Below, piece after piece: positions 1 to 6,056 of a stretch of 18,379 nt of DNA; the first letter of the stretch is position 1; each line of letters begins with the position of its first letter. The notes under the pieces are model-generated. The model was not told the DNA's origin. It did not search any database and saw only the letters and a program-made list of their open reading frames with translations. The position numbers and the translations under genes were made by a program. The stretch is taken from the NCBI GenBank assembly GCA_003454835.1, contig DMTA01000132.1:556-18934 (forward strand). Reading direction: 5' to 3'. This stretch comes from Achromobacter sp. Lineage in GTDB: Bacteria; Pseudomonadota; Gammaproteobacteria; Burkholderiales; Burkholderiaceae_B.

Positions 1-219
1 CTGCTGTTCATGACGGATGACGCCTTGAACAAGTTCCGCAACAGCAGCGGCTGGACGGTCGGCGCCGACGCCACGGTGGCAATCGTCAATATCGGCGCTA
101 ACGGACGCATCGACACCAACACCGCGAAGCAGCCGATTGTTGGCTTCGTGATGAACAACGGAGGCCTGATGGCTGGCGTCTCGCTCGAGGGAACGAAGAT
201 CTCGAAATACGAGCCGTGA
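1..219 (+). CDS. SYLF/YSC84-domain lipid-binding protein, C-terminal part (5' end outside window)
   Basis: The frame is open from base 1 and ends at a TGA at 217-219, giving the last 72 residues of a protein that begins upstream. The visible part has the typical end of the SYLF (YSC84-like) domain: LLFMTDDALNKFR, then GADATVAIVNIGANG, then an IVGFVMNNGGLMAGVSLEGTKIS segment. In this family the Gly-rich strands form a phosphoinositide/lipid-binding barrel, and bacterial members are usually secreted or periplasmic. The family match is what I see; the function in bacteria is poorly known. Any signal peptide would lie outside the window. A strong hairpin follows the stop. Confidence 0.8.
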   Translation: MLFMTDDALNKFRNSSGWTVGADATVAIVNIGANGRIDTNTAKQPIVGFVMNNGGLMAGVSLEGTKISKYEP

Positions 220-235
220 TGGCCGAAGGGGACCG

Positions 236-275
236 CCCGCGGAGTCACTTCCAGGATGACGGTGACTCTTGCGGG
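236..275 (+). terminator. Bulged stem-loop after the SYLF gene, probable terminator
   Basis: CCCGC plus GAGTCAC (236-240, 242-248) pair with GTGACTC plus GCGGG (262-268, 271-275). This makes a 12-bp stem with a small interior bulge and a 13-nt loop, starting 17 nt after the SYLF stop. There is no long T-tract (only TT inside the stem and TCTGT after it), so termination efficiency is uncertain. Confidence 0.5.
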
Positions 276-312
276 TCTGTGGCTTCGAGGGCAGATGCCG
301 TGGGCCGGCAAT

Positions 313-333
313 CGCGGGAGGTCGCCTCCCGCG
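313..333 (+). terminator. Perfect 9-bp hairpin with 3-nt loop in the intergenic region
   Basis: CGCGGGAGG (313-321) and CCTCCCGCG (325-333) are perfect inverted arms around TCG. It lies 38 nt after the first hairpin and 60 nt before the next start codon. It could be a second terminator, or a structured leader element of the downstream gene. No T-tract follows. Confidence 0.4.
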
Positions 334-393
334 GCTCGCTGGCCCCTTGCGCTGCGCGGTATTATCGCGAGTCCACCAGCCGCAAGGAAGGGA

Positions 394-1131
394 ATGAATC
401 AGCAGCAGCGCACGACCAAACGCCGCCGGATTCCGCGCAAGGCCTGGGCCTTGGGTCTGGCCATCGCCGCAGCCGTGGGGTTTTATGCCTGGAAGGAATC
501 CCCGCTGGGTCCAGGCCTGACCGAAAGCAAGATACATAAGATCCTGGTCGCCGCCATGGAAACGCCCACCAATGCCCCAGGCAGCGCCTGCGTCAATGTG
601 GTGGGTGTGCGGCCCTTGCCGACCGATGTCTACACGGTTTTCCTGGAAGAACAGGACAAGGTCGTACAAGGGCTGATCAAACACGGACTCATCACGGTCA
701 AGCGCGTCAGTGCCGACGGCGACGGTTCACCTCCAAAACCGGAGGAGGATCCCGACGACGCCACCAGCCACATGGCGCTGACCGAAAAGGGCCGCGCTTA
801 CTACACCGATGGTGAGGTCCGCCTCGCTTCCAAGCTGGTCTATACCGCGAAGTTCTGCGCCCCTGGCCTGCAGGTCGGCAAGATTCTGGACTACTCCAAG
901 CCCGGCAAGAATCCATTCGACGACAACCCGAACGCGGTGTCGGCGGTGAAGTTCGAATGGCGGCTGGATCGCGCCACCGCTGATTGGGCAGCGGACCCCG
1001 CGTTCTATCCCCAGATAAGCGGCTTCGCTTCGAGGGATCAGCCTGACGAGTGGCAGACCCGGCACATCATGCTGGAACGGAAAAACGGTGTATGGGGGCT
1101 GGGGGACGATCCGTATAAGATCCGCTGGTGA
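394..1131 (+). CDS. Membrane-anchored protein of unknown function
   Basis: 245 residues. I chose the ATG at 394 because AAGGAAGGG at about 384-392 is a near-ideal ribosome-binding site; the frame stays open upstream to an ATG at 256, but those 46 residues overlap the intergenic hairpin and look non-coding. The N-terminus is very basic (KRRRIPRK), followed by one hydrophobic segment at about residues 17-33, so the protein is probably a type II inner-membrane protein with a periplasmic C-terminal domain or has an uncleaved signal. The rest is soluble, with an acidic Pro-rich stretch (PPKPEEDPDD) and a tail rich in Trp and Asp. I do not recognise a family. It stands alone, convergent with the regulator gene downstream. 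Confidence 0.75.
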   Translation: MNQQQRTTKRRRIPRKAWALGLAIAAAVGFYAWKESPLGPGLTESKIHKILVAAMETPTNAPGSACVNVVGVRPLPTDVYTVFLEEQDKVVQGLIKHGLITVKRVSADGDGSPPKPEEDPDDATSHMALTEKGRAYYTDGEVRLASKLVYTAKFCAPGLQVGKILDYSKPGKNPFDDNPNAVSAVKFEWRLDRATADWAADPAFYPQISGFASRDQPDEWQTRHIMLERKNGVWGLGDDPYKIRW

Positions 1132-1145
1132 GGCAGACGGCTGCC
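1132..1145. terminator. Short hairpin between convergent genes
   Basis: GGCAG (1132-1136) and CTGCC (1141-1145) flank ACGG immediately after the TGA of the preceding gene, in the 42-nt gap between convergent genes. The stem is only 5 bp and lacks a T-tract, so this is a weak candidate for a shared terminator. Confidence 0.25.
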
Positions 1146-1173
1146 ACGACTTGAGCGGGTCTCGTCAAAACGC

Positions 1174-2133
1174 CTACGCGCCGTTGCCGAACTTATCCCG
1201 GTAAGCGGCCGGACTCGTCATCACGATGCGCCGGAAGTGCCTGCGCATCGACTCCTCGGAGCCGAACCCGGCGAGTTCGGCAATGCGGCCAATTGGCAAC
1301 GGCGTTCTGGCCTCCAGCATGTCACGCGCCGCGGCCACGCGTTCGCGGACCAGCCATTCATACGGCGCCATGCCCGTGGCGTCATGAAACTGCCGTTGCA
1401 ACGTGCGCGGGCTCATGGCTGCACGCTCGGCCAGTGATCGTAGGGTGTGCGGCAAAGCAGGATGCAGGCGCATCCAGTCCATCAGCTTGGCCAATCGCCC
1501 GCTTTCATCGTGCGGCATGGGGCGCGGCACAAATTGCGCCTGCCCGCCTTCCCGGTGCGGAGCAACCACAAGCCGTTGCGCCACCCGATTTGCCACGGTT
1601 CCCCCGTAATCGCGTCGCACCAGGTGGAGCAACATGTCCAGACCGGCTGCCGAGCCCGCTGACGTGATGATCTGCCCTTCATCGACATACAGCGCGTCCG
1701 GCTGAACGCGCACTTGCGGGTAGCGCTGCTGCAGCTTGGCGGCGTATCGCCAGTGCGTGGTGACGGTCTTTCCATCGAGGACACCCGCCGCCGCCAGCAC
1801 GAACACACCGGAACAAATCGAGCAGAGCCGCGCGCCGCGCTGGTACGCCTGACGGAGTTTCTTCAGCAAGGGCGCAGGCGGCAACTCGTCCGCATCGCGC
1901 CAGCCAGGCACAACGATCGTATCCGCCCGATCGAGCAGCTTGAGCGAGTAGGGCGCGGCCACCGTGATGCCGCCTGCCGCGCGCAGCGGCCCGGGCTCGA
2001 CTGCGCAGACCGCGAAGCGATACCAATCAACGTCGAGCTCGGGACGCTCGAGCGCAAACAGCTCGGTCACGCAGCCGAATTCAAAGGTGCACAGCCGGTC
2101 ATAAGCCAGCGCCACGACGAGATGTTTTTCCAT
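1174..2133 (-). CDS. ftrA: GlxA/FtrA-type AraC-family regulator with DJ-1/PfpI domain
   Basis: 319 residues, the usual length for this family. Residues about 5-185 form a DJ-1/PfpI (glutamine-amidotransferase-like) domain, with the elbow motif SICSGVFVLAAAGVLDG carrying Cys107 and followed by TTHW (His127). Residues about 228-315 form the AraC double helix-turn-helix: MSPRTLQRQFHDATGMAP and then IAELAGFGSEESMRRHFRR. Members act as cytoplasmic transcription activators whose DJ-1 domain is a ligand sensor rather than a proven enzyme. It is divergent from a rhodanese gene, an arrangement commonly seen for genes annotated FtrA, so that gene is the likely target. The start is the ATG at 2133; the ribosome-binding site is weak. 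The symbol follows common annotation of this family and has nothing to do with the ftrABCD iron transporter. Confidence 0.88.
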   Translation of the reverse strand: MEKHLVVALAYDRLCTFEFGCVTELFALERPELDVDWYRFAVCAVEPGPLRAAGGITVAAPYSLKLLDRADTIVVPGWRDADELPPAPLLKKLRQAYQRGARLCSICSGVFVLAAAGVLDGKTVTTHWRYAAKLQQRYPQVRVQPDALYVDEGQIITSAGSAAGLDMLLHLVRRDYGGTVANRVAQRLVVAPHREGGQAQFVPRPMPHDESGRLAKLMDWMRLHPALPHTLRSLAERAAMSPRTLQRQFHDATGMAPYEWLVRERVAAARDMLEARTPLPIGRIAELAGFGSEESMRRHFRRIVMTSPAAYRDKFGNGA

Positions 2134-2142
2134 GGCGTGATG

Positions 2143-2152
2143 TTACCGGTAA
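2143..2152. promoter_or_regulatory. Palindrome TTACCGGTAA, candidate operator
   Basis: A perfect 10-bp palindrome 10 nt upstream of the regulator start codon and about 105 nt upstream of the rhodanese start. Its position in the divergent promoter region suggests an operator. Assignment to the adjacent AraC-type regulator is inference; AraC proteins more often use direct repeats. Confidence 0.3.
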
Positions 2153-2184
2153 TTGTCATTTACGCCACTTATCCGGCTCGCGGC

Positions 2185-2194
2185 CTGACGTCAG
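2185..2194. promoter_or_regulatory. Palindrome CTGACGTCAG, candidate operator
   Basis: A second perfect 10-bp palindrome in the same 124-nt divergent region, 63 nt upstream of the rhodanese ATG. It may be a regulator site or coincidence; short palindromes do occur by chance. Confidence 0.25.
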
Positions 2195-2257
2195 AATGAG
2201 GCTCCTGGATCGATCTTTCAGCATCGCTTCCTTGGCCCGTTCACACAGAGTTCAAAC

Positions 2258-2701
2258 ATGCCGACACCCAACCCCGTCACCGCCATCCCCGCCGCCGACA
2301 GCGCATCCGCGCTCGCCCACTTTCGCGCAGAACTGCAATTCGAGACCGATTGTTCCGATGTCGCCGGCGCGTTCGCCAGCGGCTCACCCGGTTTTGTGCT
2401 GCTGGACGTGCGTAGTCCCACGCTGTTCGCGCAGGGCCATGTGCCGGGCGCGGTGAATCTGCCGCACGGAAAGATAGTCGAGTCGAAATTGGCGAGCTAT
2501 CCCGTGGACACGCTGTTCGTGACGTACTGCGCAGGTCCGCATTGCAATGGCGCGACACGGGGCGCGATACGGCTGGCTCAGTTGGGGCGGCCGGTAAAGG
2601 TGATGCGCGGCGGGATCACGGGATGGCTCGACGAGCGTTTGCCGCTTGCGGGAAGTGATGACGGGCAGGGCGGTGAAGGATCTGAGCGCAAGGGCCCTTG
2701 A
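2258..2701 (+). CDS. Single-domain rhodanese (sulfurtransferase)
   Basis: 147 residues. A single rhodanese domain is visible: FVLLDVRSPTLFAQGHVPGAVNLPH (about residues 47-70), the active-site loop TYCAGPHCNGATR (89-101), and the closing VKVMRGGITGWLDE (113-126). In this family the loop cysteine accepts sulfane sulfur from thiosulfate or a persulfide. Here the loop has two cysteines, Cys91 and Cys96; by position Cys91 is the expected persulfide carrier. There is no signal peptide, so the protein is cytoplasmic. The Gly-rich tail (about 131-147) is probably disordered. It is transcribed divergently from the GlxA/FtrA-type regulator, its likely controller. The ribosome-binding site upstream of the ATG at 2258 is weak. 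Confidence 0.9.
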   Translation: MPTPNPVTAIPAADSASALAHFRAELQFETDCSDVAGAFASGSPGFVLLDVRSPTLFAQGHVPGAVNLPHGKIVESKLASYPVDTLFVTYCAGPHCNGATRGAIRLAQLGRPVKVMRGGITGWLDERLPLAGSDDGQGGEGSERKGP

Positions 2702-2786
2702 ATTCCTGTTCAGGCGGCGAGGATCGACCCAATGCATATACTGGTGCGTTTTCGCGACGAAACCACGTATCGGATCTCAATATCCA

Positions 2787-3326
2787 ATGAGCGATTCACC
2801 CATCTACATCGTCGATCTCGATGTCTCCTTGGAAGACGCGCCCCTTTTTGCCGAACGCGGCATGCGTTGGATGGAGGCAATGGGCATCGCTGTTCCTTCG
2901 CCAGAGGCCGAGGTCGCCTTTTCTCCTGTCAGCCACGCGCCTGGACCCGGTATCGCTCGGTGGGCTGAATGGATAAACGAGCATAGCAATAACGGGATAG
3001 GCGCAATCGTGGGGCGGCGTGTCTACAACGCCGGTCCGCAAAAGGTCGAGGCGCTGCGCTGCCCGTGTTGCTCCGCCGCGCTTGATGCCGGCAGCGTCCC
3101 GTGGGACCAATTGATTTCCGCCTGGTATGACGGAGGACGAGGCGAGCTCGAATGCTCAAGCTGTCGACAATCGGCCAGTATCAATCAATGGCGATTTTTA
3201 CCGCTCGCATGGGGATTGGGAAACCTCGCATTTGGATTCGACGGACCGGGCGTAGACGACGCATTGGCCCTCGAACTGGGAAAAGTGCTGGGGCATAGGA
3301 TGGTCGCCGTGTTTGATAAGTTCTAG
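2787..3326 (+). CDS. Protein of unknown function with zinc-ribbon-like CxxC pairs
   Basis: 179 residues from the ATG at 2787 (MSDSPIYIVDLD). The open frame extends upstream to 2646, but that part overlaps the rhodanese gene and reads as non-coding. Two cysteine knuckles, CPCC (Cys92, Cys95) and CSSC (Cys123, Cys126), are 27 residues apart, the pattern of a structural zinc ribbon. The N-terminus gives a short strand then an acidic helix, and the C-terminus is hydrophobic (FLPLAWGLGNLAFGF) without a clear transmembrane helix. There is no signal peptide. I do not recognise a named family; similar uncharacterised proteins probably exist in related genera. It stands alone, 85 nt after the rhodanese stop, with only a weak ribosome-binding site. 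Confidence 0.72.
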   Translation: MSDSPIYIVDLDVSLEDAPLFAERGMRWMEAMGIAVPSPEAEVAFSPVSHAPGPGIARWAEWINEHSNNGIGAIVGRRVYNAGPQKVEALRCPCCSAALDAGSVPWDQLISAWYDGGRGELECSSCRQSASINQWRFLPLAWGLGNLAFGFDGPGVDDALALELGKVLGHRMVAVFDKF

Positions 3327-3344
3327 TCGGCCCCGGCTAGCGTT

Positions 3345-3358
3345 CCAATCCTGATTGG
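3345..3358. terminator. Small inverted repeat after the CxxC protein gene
   Basis: CCAATC (3345-3350) and GATTGG (3353-3358) are perfect 6-bp arms separated by CT, starting 18 nt after the preceding stop. The loop forces opening of the innermost pair. There is no T-tract; it may be a weak terminator or an operator for the downstream gene. Confidence 0.25.
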
Positions 3359-3417
3359 TGAGCGCAAGATGTGTTCACTTCTGCGTCTGGCAAATTCTCG
3401 CTATCATCCACGGCACC

Positions 3418-4107
3418 ATGCCGACTAAAACCCTGCTCTCCGCCGCCTGCGCCGCTGCGCTGTGCGCACTCTCCCTGACCGCCACGGCGGCGCCGCAGGC
3501 TTCGCCTTCGTTCGACTGCGCCAAGGCGCGCACGGGCGCAGAAAAGGCCATCTGCGCGAACCCGCAACTTGCGGCGCTCGATGCGAGCATCGCCAAGCGC
3601 TACAACGAGGCGCGTAAATCCCTGGACGCCGTCACGGCCGAAGCGCTGTTGCGCGACCAGCGCGATTTCACCAAGGTGCGCGACGATGCCTTCGAGCAGC
3701 CGTTCGACAAAGACAAGCCAGTCGAGGAAATCGCGACCCGCATGAAACACCGGGACGCGTTCCTTGCCTCGCTGGATTTGGCTGAACGCAAGGGCTTTAC
3801 CGGCAGATGGCGCAACATCTCGGGCGAGATCACGCTCTGGAAGAAGCCCGAGGGCGACATCCTGTATGAAGGATCGGCCGAAAAGCCGCGCACCGGAAGC
3901 TGGTCGTGCAACGTGGAGGCTTCCGGCAAGGCCAAGGGCGAGCGCCTGCAGGTCCAGAGCGTCGACACGAAGGGCTGGGTACTGAACCTGAAGCGCCAGG
4001 GTGATGCCTTGGTCGTCGAGGAACAGCCGCCCGGCGCGGGTTCATCGGGTCCGCCTTATTGCGGCGCGAATGGATCCTTGGCCGGCACGTTTTTCCCGAT
4101 ACGCTGA
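3418..4107 (+). CDS. Secreted LprI/DUF1311-domain protein
   Basis: 229 residues from the ATG at 3418, chosen because it gives a clean Sec signal peptide (MPTKTLLSAACAAALCALSL, with cleavage near the Ala-rich TATAA at residues 21-25). An in-frame ATG at 3355 would add 21 residues and bury the signal. Residues about 32-115 match the LprI N-terminal (DUF1311) domain: SFDCAKARTGAEKAICANPQ, then LAALDASIAKRYNEA, with Cys34 and Cys46 as the usual disulfide pair. The first characterised member, Mycobacterium LprI, inhibits lysozyme; most proteobacterial members are untested, so inhibition here is inference. The C-terminal half (about 120-229) is a beta-rich domain starting TGRWRN with cysteines in SWSC and PPYC. 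Probably periplasmic. Confidence 0.82.
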   Translation: MPTKTLLSAACAAALCALSLTATAAPQASPSFDCAKARTGAEKAICANPQLAALDASIAKRYNEARKSLDAVTAEALLRDQRDFTKVRDDAFEQPFDKDKPVEEIATRMKHRDAFLASLDLAERKGFTGRWRNISGEITLWKKPEGDILYEGSAEKPRTGSWSCNVEASGKAKGERLQVQSVDTKGWVLNLKRQGDALVVEEQPPGAGSSGPPYCGANGSLAGTFFPIR

Positions 4108-4199
4108 GCGATAGCCGAAATGCGTGTCTGCGGGTCGAGGCGGAAGCGCCATACCCGCACAAGATTATCGCCAACACGCGGCGCCTTCCGATGCGGACA

Positions 4200-4394
4200 C
4201 CGGCTGCGATGTCTTCGTCGCTACGGGCTTCCTGCCTTCCTGAGCGGCACGCAGGATTGAAGGCGGCGCCGTCCGCTTCGTTCTGATCTGCATAGGCCAG
4301 CGCGTATTTGTCCAGCGCGTCGGAAAGCCCCCGCCACGCCCGGGGTACGCAGATACCTCAACTTCATCTCACGCAGCAGCCGGAAATAGAAGCC
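4200..4394 (-). pseudogene. Decayed relic resembling the C-terminus of a DUF2252 protein
   Basis: The gap 4108-4490 holds no intact gene. On the minus strand, one frame from 4394 reads GFYFRLLREMKLRYL, resembling the FYxRQLRDMK segment of DUF2252 proteins. After a shift by one base near 4330-4350 the next frame reads AWRGLSDALDKYALAYADQN, resembling the conserved DxFAxxYADQxExD segment at the end of that family. The two blocks are about 50 residues closer than in intact members, so there is probably also an internal deletion. DUF2252 proteins are uncharacterised and distantly kinase-like. The assignment rests on recalled motifs only; a profile search would settle it. Confidence 0.4.
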
Positions 4395-4417
4395 ATTTCA
4401 GGGTAAGATTTATCAGG

Positions 4418-4436
4418 AATGGCTCTTATTTACATT
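4418..4436 (+). promoter_or_regulatory. Fur-box-like site upstream of the ECF sigma gene
   Basis: AATGGCTCTTATTTACATT is an AT-rich 19-mer in an otherwise GC-rich region. Compared with the Fur 7-1-7 core TGATAATNATTATCA it keeps TG, the central T/ATT and the closing CA (about 8 of 14 positions). A possible -10 (TACTAT, 4436-4441) directly abuts it, as expected for iron-dependent repression. It lies 55 nt upstream of the sigma-factor ATG, the usual arrangement for FecI-type genes. Confidence 0.5.
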
Positions 4437-4490
4437 ACTATTTGGCCGGGGCTCGTCTGTTCCGGCGCGGAATGATCCCCGCTTGCTCTG

Positions 4491-5012
4491 ATGACGTCCT
4501 CCGTTTCCTCGCCCCTGACCGCCCCGCACGGTTCGCTTCTAGCGTCCCTGTACCGAGACCATCAGCCCTGGCTTCTGGGCCGTTTGTGTGCGCGGCTGCG
4601 CAACCGTGCCGACGCGGAAGACGTCGCGGCCGAGACGTTCGTGCAGTTGGCGGAGTCGGGTGACGCGCCGCATCTACGCGAACCGCGTGCGTTTCTCTCC
4701 ACGATCGCCAAGCGCGTGCTGTTTCATCTATGGCGGCGGCAGGATCTGGAGCGCGCCTATCTGCAATCGCTGATGGCAGTGCCGGAGGCCGTGGCGCTCT
4801 CCGCCGAGCAGCGTGCCCTGTTGCTTGAAGCGATCGAGCGCATAGATCGGGCGCTTGATCAACTGCCGGTTCCTGTCAAGACGGCGTTCCTGTACAGCAG
4901 GCTCGATGGCATGCGCTATCCCGAGATTGCGCAGGTGCTGGGGGTGTCGCTCGCCACCGTCGAGCGCTATATGAAGCGCGCGCTCTTGCAGTGCCTGGCA
5001 TGCGAACCCTGA
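4491..5012 (+). CDS. FecI-like ECF (group IV) RNA polymerase sigma factor
   Basis: 173 residues, standard for this class. Sigma region 2 is at about residues 14-80 (LYRDHQPWLLGRLCARLRN, then ADAEDVAAETFVQL), and region 4 at about 118-170 (LDQLPVPVKTAFLYSRLDGM, PEIAQVLGVSLATVERYMKR). There is no region 1.1 or 3. In FecI systems the factor is held by, or activated through, the inner-membrane FecR protein and then transcribes the cognate TonB receptor gene. Here the fecR-like gene overlaps its 3' end and the receptor follows, so the target is clear from context. A Fur-like site precedes it, consistent with iron repression. The ATG at 4491 has a weak ribosome-binding site; the length fits the family. 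Confidence 0.93.
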   Translation: MTSSVSSPLTAPHGSLLASLYRDHQPWLLGRLCARLRNRADAEDVAAETFVQLAESGDAPHLREPRAFLSTIAKRVLFHLWRRQDLERAYLQSLMAVPEAVALSAEQRALLLEAIERIDRALDQLPVPVKTAFLYSRLDGMRYPEIAQVLGVSLATVERYMKRALLQCLACEP

Positions 5013-5992
5013 CAGATGACGAGCGCCAGCCCGACTCGACGATGTTGGAGGCGGCGGTCGATTGGCAGGTAAGCCTGGAAGCCGGCCGCATGTCGGCCGC
5101 CGACCGCGACGCGTTTGAACGGTGGCATGATGCCGATCCCCGCCACGCCCAGGCGTGGCGCCGCGTGACGGGCGTGCTGCAGCAACCGATCACGGTCGTG
5201 CAGGAACTCAATGGGCCGTCGCATGGCCAGTTGCTGGCGGCGCGCAAGGCGCTCCTGCACAAGCGCCGGCGGCAAATGCTGCGCGGCGCGCTGGTGTTGG
5301 CAGGCACAGCGGGTGGGGGCCTGATGGCGCTGGATCGTGCGCGGCCAATCAGTCAAATGCTGGCCGATCTGAGCACGGGCACGGGCGAACGCCGCAGCTT
5401 CGACCTCCCCGACGGCAGCCACGTGATGCTCGACGCGCGCTCGGCCGTGGATCTTGATATCTCCGGAGCACACCGGCAAATCTCGCTCAGAGCGGGAGGC
5501 TTGATTGCGCGGGTGCACGCGCAAGCGGCCTCCGCTCTGGCGATCGGCACTTCCTACGGCACGCTGCGGTCAGCCAGCGGGCGCGTCATGGCGGCTCATC
5601 ACGGCGATTCCGTTCGGGTCGTGGCGCTGGACGGCCCGGTAAGCGTATCCGCCGCGGACGGTAGCCAGGCCACGCTGCAATCCAGCCAAGGCGTCCGGCT
5701 GACCCGGAGGGGGCTGCAACCCTTGTCCGGCGATCCTACGGCGCTGGCCAGCTGGCAAACCGGCATGCTCAGCGTCGACAATGCCCCGCTCGAAGACGTG
5801 GTCCAGGCATTGCAGGCGTATTACGTGGGTGTCCTGCGCGTGGCGCCAGCGGCACGCCGCCTTCCGGTCTTCGGCGTGTTCGCCCTTGATGATCCTGAGC
5901 AGGCCATCCAGGCGGTGTCGGCGAGCCTCGGCTTGCGGACTCGCCGGCTCGGATGGCTTATCTCGATCGACGTGCCCGAAAAAAATACGTGA
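5000..5992 (+). CDS. FecR-like anti-sigma/sigma regulator
   Basis: 330 residues from the ATG at 5000; a GTG at 4991 in the same frame is an alternative start adding three residues. Either start overlaps the end of the sigma gene, so translation is probably coupled. Residues about 15-57 form the N-terminal sigma-binding domain (DUF4880: AVDWQVSLEAGRMSAADRDA, FERWHDADPRHAQAW). A single transmembrane segment lies at about 94-111. The periplasmic FecR domain follows (TGTGERRSFDLPDGSHVMLD, about 126-145), ending in a C-terminal STN-like region (about 255-325: LSVDNAPLEDVVQALQAYY). The protein passes the signal from the receptor STN domain across the inner membrane to the sigma factor. The receptor gene starts 64 nt downstream. 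Confidence 0.92.
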   Translation: MRTLTDDERQPDSTMLEAAVDWQVSLEAGRMSAADRDAFERWHDADPRHAQAWRRVTGVLQQPITVVQELNGPSHGQLLAARKALLHKRRRQMLRGALVLAGTAGGGLMALDRARPISQMLADLSTGTGERRSFDLPDGSHVMLDARSAVDLDISGAHRQISLRAGGLIARVHAQAASALAIGTSYGTLRSASGRVMAAHHGDSVRVVALDGPVSVSAADGSQATLQSSQGVRLTRRGLQPLSGDPTALASWQTGMLSVDNAPLEDVVQALQAYYVGVLRVAPAARRLPVFGVFALDDPEQAIQAVSASLGLRTRRLGWLISIDVPEKNT

Positions 5993-6056
5993 ATCGGTGA
6001 GGGGTTTTTCGTTCTCGCTCCACAACAAGGGTGAAACGAAACCTGGAGAAGCTTTC

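Noticed and set aside
3402..3407. TATCAT as a -10 box for the LprI-type gene
   Set aside because: No -35 element at acceptable spacing.
5977..6011. Inverted repeat CGAAAAA...TTTTTCG across the fecR stop
   Set aside because: The arms are almost all A/T pairs with a 21-nt loop; too weak to call a terminator or attenuator.
5781..6056. N-terminal extension of the receptor frame by 92 codons
   Set aside because: It overlaps the end of the fecR-like gene in another frame. The ATG at 6057 has a good ribosome-binding site and starts a proper signal peptide.
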